Shown here piece by piece: positions 60,378-64,000 of a stretch of DNA of 64,000 bases. How positions within the stretch are numbered: the first letter of the stretch is position 1; each line of letters starts with the position of its first letter. The position numbers were made by a program, and so were the translations under genes. The notes below the pieces were generated by a model that saw only the letters and a program-made list of their open reading frames with translations, was not told where the DNA came from and made no database searches. Source of the stretch: Halomonas litopenaei (GTDB taxonomy: Bacteria; Pseudomonadota; Gammaproteobacteria; Pseudomonadales; Halomonadaceae); the NCBI RefSeq assembly GCF_017303055.1, contig NZ_JAEKJT010000001.1:806001-870000 (forward strand), in the 5' to 3' direction.

Positions 60378-61103
60378 CTAACGCGAGGAAAGTCGTGCGA
60401 ACACGCTATCGACTGCCAACGCCAGCAGTGCGATCAACAAGGCACCCTGCACGATGTAAGCCGTATTGCCGTTCACGATGCCAGAGATGATGGGATCACC
60501 GAGGTTGCTCGAACCGACCGTGGCTCCCAGGGCTGCCGTCGCGATATTGATCGTCACGGAGGTGCGAATACCCGCCAGGATGACCGGCGCAGCCAGCGGA
60601 AGCTCCACCTGGCGTAGGATTTGGCCGCCGGTCATGCCCATCCCCCGGGCCGCCTCCAGTACCGAAGGTGAGATACCCTCGATACCGGCCAGGGTGTTAC
60701 GCACGATGGGCAACAGACCGTAAAGCAACAGCGCCACCACGATGGGCAAGGTGCCAAAGCCAAGTACCGGTACCGCCAGCGCCAGCACCGCTACGGGGGG
60801 GAACGTCTGGCCCAGCGATGCCACTTGCGCGACCAGTGGCAGGAACTCTCGCCCAGCCGGGCGGGTCACGGCAATCGCGCCTAGCACGCCCAACAGCGTG
60901 GCCAACGCAGCTGCGATGGTCACCACCAACAAATGACGGCCCAGCAGGACGAGAAAGTCCACCCGAGCGTAAACCACGTCTCGGCTGTCGGGCTCAAGCC
61001 AACGAAAGACGGGTTCGAACAAGGACATGGCCAGACATCCGACCAGCAATAGCGCGCACCATACGAAAGGCATCAGCCAACGTCGTGTCAGGACATCAGT
61101 CAT
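60378..61103 (-). CDS. Osmoprotectant ABC transporter permease (YehW/OpuCB type)
   Basis: A 241-residue permease. LLVVTIAAALATLLGVLGAI, FPPVAVLALAVPVLGFGTLP and the EAA-type loop EAARGMGMTGGQILRQVELP are those of OpuC/YehW proteins. The ATG at 61103 (MTDVLTRRWLMPF) overlaps the ATPase stop by eight bases. A much longer frame upstream is a shadow of the ATPase gene. It is the last gene of the operon. Confidence 0.9.
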   Translation of the reverse strand: MTDVLTRRWLMPFVWCALLLVGCLAMSLFEPVFRWLEPDSRDVVYARVDFLVLLGRHLLVVTIAAALATLLGVLGAIAVTRPAGREFLPLVAQVASLGQTFPPVAVLALAVPVLGFGTLPIVVALLLYGLLPIVRNTLAGIEGISPSVLEAARGMGMTGGQILRQVELPLAAPVILAGIRTSVTINIATAALGATVGSSNLGDPIISGIVNGNTAYIVQGALLIALLALAVDSVFARLSSR

Positions 61104-62040
61104 TGACGCGGGCTCCCACCAGGCGTCGGAAGTTAAGCTCACCGATCGGGATGTCGTCGTCATCGACAACCGCCAGCCGCTCGACTCGCCGCCACAGCAT
61201 GACCGACAGTGCCTCGCGAAGCGAAGCGGTCTGATCGATGCGTTCACGAGCCACTCCACCTGCCCCAAGGGGCACCATTCGCTCGCTGACCGGCAACAGC
61301 GCAGCCTCTTTGAGACCTCGATCTTCCCCACCCAACAGCGAAGCGACAAAGTCATTGGCAGGCTCGCGCAGTAGCTGCAGCGGATGGCCCTGCTGAACGA
61401 TGCGACCTTCATGCATCACCACCAGGCGATCCGCCAGCCGCAGCGCCTCATCCATATCGTGAGTCACGAAGACAATGGTCTTGCCCAGCCGCGCCTGGAG
61501 ATCCCGCAGCTCCAGCTGCAGTGTCTCCCTGGTGATCGGATCCAGGGCGCCAAAGGGTTCGTCCATCAGCAGAATGTCCGGGTCCGCTGCCAATGCCCTG
61601 GCCACGCCCACTCGCTGAGCCTGTCCCCCGGACAGCTGGTCTGGATACTTGTCGGCGTAGTCGGCCATGGACAGGCCAAGCAACGACATCAACTCCTCTA
61701 CCCGAGTATCGATGCGCGACTTCGGCCACTTGAGCAGACGCGGCACCAGACCAATATTGCGAGCGACCGTCCAGTGAGGAAACAGCCCAGTGCTCTGAAT
61801 CGCATAGCCAATACGGCGCCTGAGCACGTCCTCGCGAAAACTGCGAATGGGCTTTTGGTCGATGTGAATCTCACCCTCGCTATGTTCAATCAATCGATTG
61901 ATCATCTTCAACGTGGTCGACTTACCGCAGCCTGACGTCCCCACCAGACAGCAAAACTCACCGCCGTCTATTTTCAGCGAAACATCATCGACCGCCACGG
62001 TATGATCGAACCGCTTAGTGATATGAATGAGTTCGATCAT
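61096..62040 (-). CDS. Osmoprotectant ABC transporter ATP-binding protein (YehX/OpuCA type)
   Basis: A 314-residue ATPase. Walker A is VGTSGCGKSTTLKMINRL, signature LSGGQAQRVGVARALA, and Walker B ILLMDEPFGALD. The MINRLIEHSEGEI segment is typical of quaternary-amine importers. The C terminus has one CBS-like domain, which in OpuA/OpuC senses ionic strength. It overlaps both flanking permease genes. Confidence 0.93.
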   Translation of the reverse strand: MIELIHITKRFDHTVAVDDVSLKIDGGEFCCLVGTSGCGKSTTLKMINRLIEHSEGEIHIDQKPIRSFREDVLRRRIGYAIQSTGLFPHWTVARNIGLVPRLLKWPKSRIDTRVEELMSLLGLSMADYADKYPDQLSGGQAQRVGVARALAADPDILLMDEPFGALDPITRETLQLELRDLQARLGKTIVFVTHDMDEALRLADRLVVMHEGRIVQQGHPLQLLREPANDFVASLLGGEDRGLKEAALLPVSERMVPLGAGGVARERIDQTASLREALSVMLWRRVERLAVVDDDDIPIGELNFRRLVGARVND

Positions 62041-63194
62041 CGTGTGACTCCCCGACCAAGACGCCGTGAAAGATTACCCAACACACCATCGGCCAGCATG
62101 GCCATGACCAGGATGGGAAGTGCTCCGAGCAGCACCAGGTCCATCGCCGCTTGCCCCAATCCCTGGAAAATAAAACGTCCAAGCCCGCCGGCACCGATCA
62201 GCGCAGCCACCGCCGTCAGGCCGATAGCCTGCACCGTGGTAATCCGCACGCCTTCGAGCAGTACCGGCAGCGCCAATGGCAAGCGCACCTGCCAGAACAT
62301 CTGCCCTCGACTCATGCCCATGCCTCGTGCCGCCTCAATCACTCCACGATCGACACCCTCCAGCGCCACAAAGGTATTACGCACCATCGGCAACAGGCTA
62401 TAGGTCACCAGAGCCACCAAGGCCGGCGCCCAACCGATGCCACTGATACCGAGCTGATCCAGCCACGGAAAACGCTGCGCGGCCCAGGCCAGGGGCCCTA
62501 ACAGCAGTCCAAACAGGGCCAGGCTGGGAATCGTCTGCATGAAATTGAGCACCCCAAACCCGGCGCGCTGCAGCGCAGGAAGGCGACGCATCAACAGGGC
62601 CAGTGCAGCGCCCAATGCCAGGCTAAGCGCCACCGTCGCCCCGACCAGCAACAGGTGTTCCCCCACCGCTAGCCAGAAGTCGTCCGCCCGCCCCCGATAC
62701 TCCTGCCACAGAGCCAGACGATCGAGACCAAGAGGAAGACATAGCGCGGTGACAACCAGCGGTACGCAGAGGCAAGCAATGTACAACCCTGCAGGCCAGC
62801 GCTGGCGAGTCCTCAGATCCAACAGCGCCAGCAACAGCACGAACAGCGTGCACCAGGATCCTGCCCCGATGCCCAAGCGCGCCTGTGGCAGCTGCGGGTC
62901 GACAAGTTGATGAACGCACAGCACTAGCCATAACGGCAGGCCCAACAGTGCCAGCAGGACGAGTCCCAGTGAACGCCATCCAGGATCGGGCTGGCGAGCG
63001 ACCCAGCCCGCCAAGGCCATGGGAAGACTCGCCAGCACAGCCATCGCCGGCCCCGCCACTTGCCAGGCATAGACAGCGTCACCCGGGACGATGCGGTTGG
63101 GAGCGCTGCTGGCCACCGGCAAGCTCCACCACGCGAGCAGGCCCAGCGCCATCAACGTCAGCAACACGATATTGCCGCCACGGCGGCTTGCCAC
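62037..63194 (-). CDS. Osmoprotectant ABC transporter permease (YehY type)
   Basis: A 385-residue permease with extra N-terminal helices before the OpuC-like core, as in YehY. VGEHLLLVGATVALSLALGA begins the transport domain; MQTIPSLALFGLLLGPLAWA and the EAA loop EAARGMGMSRGQMFWQVRLP follow. It starts with GTG at 63194 and overlaps the ATPase gene by ATGA. Confidence 0.9.
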   Translation of the reverse strand: MASRRGGNIVLLTLMALGLLAWWSLPVASSAPNRIVPGDAVYAWQVAGPAMAVLASLPMALAGWVARQPDPGWRSLGLVLLALLGLPLWLVLCVHQLVDPQLPQARLGIGAGSWCTLFVLLLALLDLRTRQRWPAGLYIACLCVPLVVTALCLPLGLDRLALWQEYRGRADDFWLAVGEHLLLVGATVALSLALGAALALLMRRLPALQRAGFGVLNFMQTIPSLALFGLLLGPLAWAAQRFPWLDQLGISGIGWAPALVALVTYSLLPMVRNTFVALEGVDRGVIEAARGMGMSRGQMFWQVRLPLALPVLLEGVRITTVQAIGLTAVAALIGAGGLGRFIFQGLGQAAMDLVLLGALPILVMAMLADGVLGNLSRRLGRGVTR

Positions 63195-63209
63195 TGTCGT
63201 GATAATGGA

Positions 63210-64000
63210 TCAGTCCTCGAGGGTCGCCAGATAATCTGCTGCCACCTTCGCAGGATCGAGGCCATTGACGGCCACATCCCCATTCAGGCGCTGCAAGGTT
63301 TCCAGGCTGAGCGACTCGAATACGGGTGCCAGAGCTGCGGCGATCTCAGGGTGGTTATCCAGGGCGGCACGCCGAATCACCGGAGCTGGCTGATACACCG
63401 GCTGCACCCCCTTGGTGTCCGTCATCACGACCAGGTCCAGCGCCTGCAGGCCCCCATCGGTGCCATAGGTCATCGCTGAATTGACACCGCTGGTCTGTTG
63501 CGCCGCAGCCCGCATGGTGGCAGCGGTATTACCACCGGAAAGCACCAGCAGGTCGTCATCGTCGAGGGAGAATCCGTAGGCCGCTTCGAAGGCAGGCAGG
63601 GCGAAGGCAGATTCAACGAAGTCGGTACTGGCGGCCAGCTTGTAGTCGCCGCCGTCATTGATAAAGCTCGCCATGTCCTCCAGGGTCTCGAGTCCGTTGT
63701 CCCTGGCGACGTCGCCGCGCACGCTGATCGCATAGGTATTGTTGGCCGACGCGGGGGTAAGCCATTCCAGGCCCAACTCGGCATCCTTGGCCTTCACCGT
63801 ATCGTAGGCCTGCTGCGCATCGTGCCACACGGGGCTGTCGGTCATGTCATGAAAGAAGGCGCCATTGCCGGTGTATTCCGGGTAAATGTCGATCTCGCCA
63901 TTGAGCAGCGCCTCACGCACGATGCTGGTGCCGCCTAGCTGCAGTCGATCCTCGACCTCGAGGCCTGCCGCCGACAGACGCTGCAGGATCATCTGGCCAA
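63210..64000 (-). CDS. Glycine-betaine-type substrate-binding protein (5' partial)
   Basis: At least 262 residues of an OpuAC/OsmF-like binding protein. The gene runs off the right end of the window, so the signal peptide is missing. GQMILQRLSAAGLEVEDRLQ, GTSIVREALLNGEIDIYPEY and TGNGAFFH are the OsmF/OpuCC hallmarks. LEWLTPASANNTYAISVR follows. It is first of the binding protein-permease-ATPase-permease operon, the order of yehZYXW, and would bind glycine betaine or a related solute. Confidence 0.92.
   Translation of the reverse strand, partial: GQMILQRLSAAGLEVEDRLQLGGTSIVREALLNGEIDIYPEYTGNGAFFHDMTDSPVWHDAQQAYDTVKAKDAELGLEWLTPASANNTYAISVRGDVARDNGLETLEDMASFINDGGDYKLAASTDFVESAFALPAFEAAYGFSLDDDDLLVLSGGNTAATMRAAAQQTSGVNSAMTYGTDGGLQALDLVVMTDTKGVQPVYQPAPVIRRAALDNHPEIAAALAPVFESLSLETLQRLNGDVAVNGLDPAKVAADYLATLED

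Noticed and set aside
60378..61412. A 344-residue version of the osmoprotectant permease
   Set aside because: The extra 103 residues are a shadow of the overlapping ATPase gene, Arg/Cys/Ser-rich and without membrane helices. The start at 61103 fits the family.

Overview
The window looks like chromosome of a moderately halophilic gammaproteobacterium, most likely Halomonas or another member of the Halomonadaceae. The reasons are the high-GC coding sequence, a glycine-betaine-type ABC transporter, and the gammaproteobacterial blocks methyltransferase-rnhA-dnaQ-gloB-mltD, yccA-tusDCB-tusE and yejABEF. The genus call is inference. Almost all of the sequence is ordinary core genome. The exception is one integrated element of about 10.65 kb.

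Layout. 1-4.9 kb: membrane-bound formate dehydrogenase operon (Tat-signal accessory protein cut by the window edge, alpha, beta, gamma) with a terminator. 5.0-7.1 kb: DUF1244 protein, moaB and moeA; the last two help make the molybdopterin cofactor that formate dehydrogenase needs. 7.1-10.2 kb (minus strand): acpH, tusE, tusB, tusC, tusD (sulfur relay for 2-thiouridine in tRNA) and the Bax-inhibitor-like gene yccA. 10.58 kb: tRNA-Ser(UGA).

10.65-21.32 kb: an integrative element in the 3' end of that tRNA gene, bounded by exact 15-bp repeats. Every gene is on the minus strand: integrase at the right end, an unknown protein, an AlpA-type regulator, a small protein, a primase of the archaeo-eukaryotic type, an SF3/AAA-like helicase and an unknown protein, mostly joined by ATGA-type overlaps. 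At the left end, after a perfect hairpin, is a 1268-residue protein with visibly lower GC. It is the best candidate in the window for an undescribed system: a single large cargo protein with a nuclease-like N terminus, in the position where such satellites often carry anti-phage genes. The native terminator of the tRNA gene now lies beyond the right end of the element.

22-34 kb: housekeeping and stress genes, namely an M48 metalloprotease lipoprotein, a NhaP2-type antiporter, an orphan NMT1-like binding protein, a YbfF-type esterase, a queuosine-precursor transporter with a probable preQ1-I riboswitch, an ArsR regulator, sohB, an SCP2 protein, nudC, dnaQ, rnhA and a methyltransferase. 34-42 kb: gloB, mltD and the peptide importer yejABEF. 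42-50 kb: a 7TMR-DISM diguanylate cyclase, rsuA, a nitrilase-family amidase, rarD and an EAL phosphodiesterase with a periplasmic ligand-binding part. 50-54 kb: an FAD/NAD oxidoreductase, a SulP transporter, a GntR regulator and a ribbon-helix-helix protein. 54-60 kb (minus strand): a eukaryotic-like Ser/Thr kinase and a branched-chain 2-oxoacid dehydrogenase operon (E1 alpha, E1 beta, E2) with a LiuR-like palindrome upstream. 60.4-64 kb (minus strand): the osmoprotectant ABC transporter, whose binding protein is cut by the window end.

Start codons were chosen by ribosome binding site and family N terminus, so many genes are annotated shorter than their longest open frame. Function calls rest on motifs recognised by eye; no database search was run.
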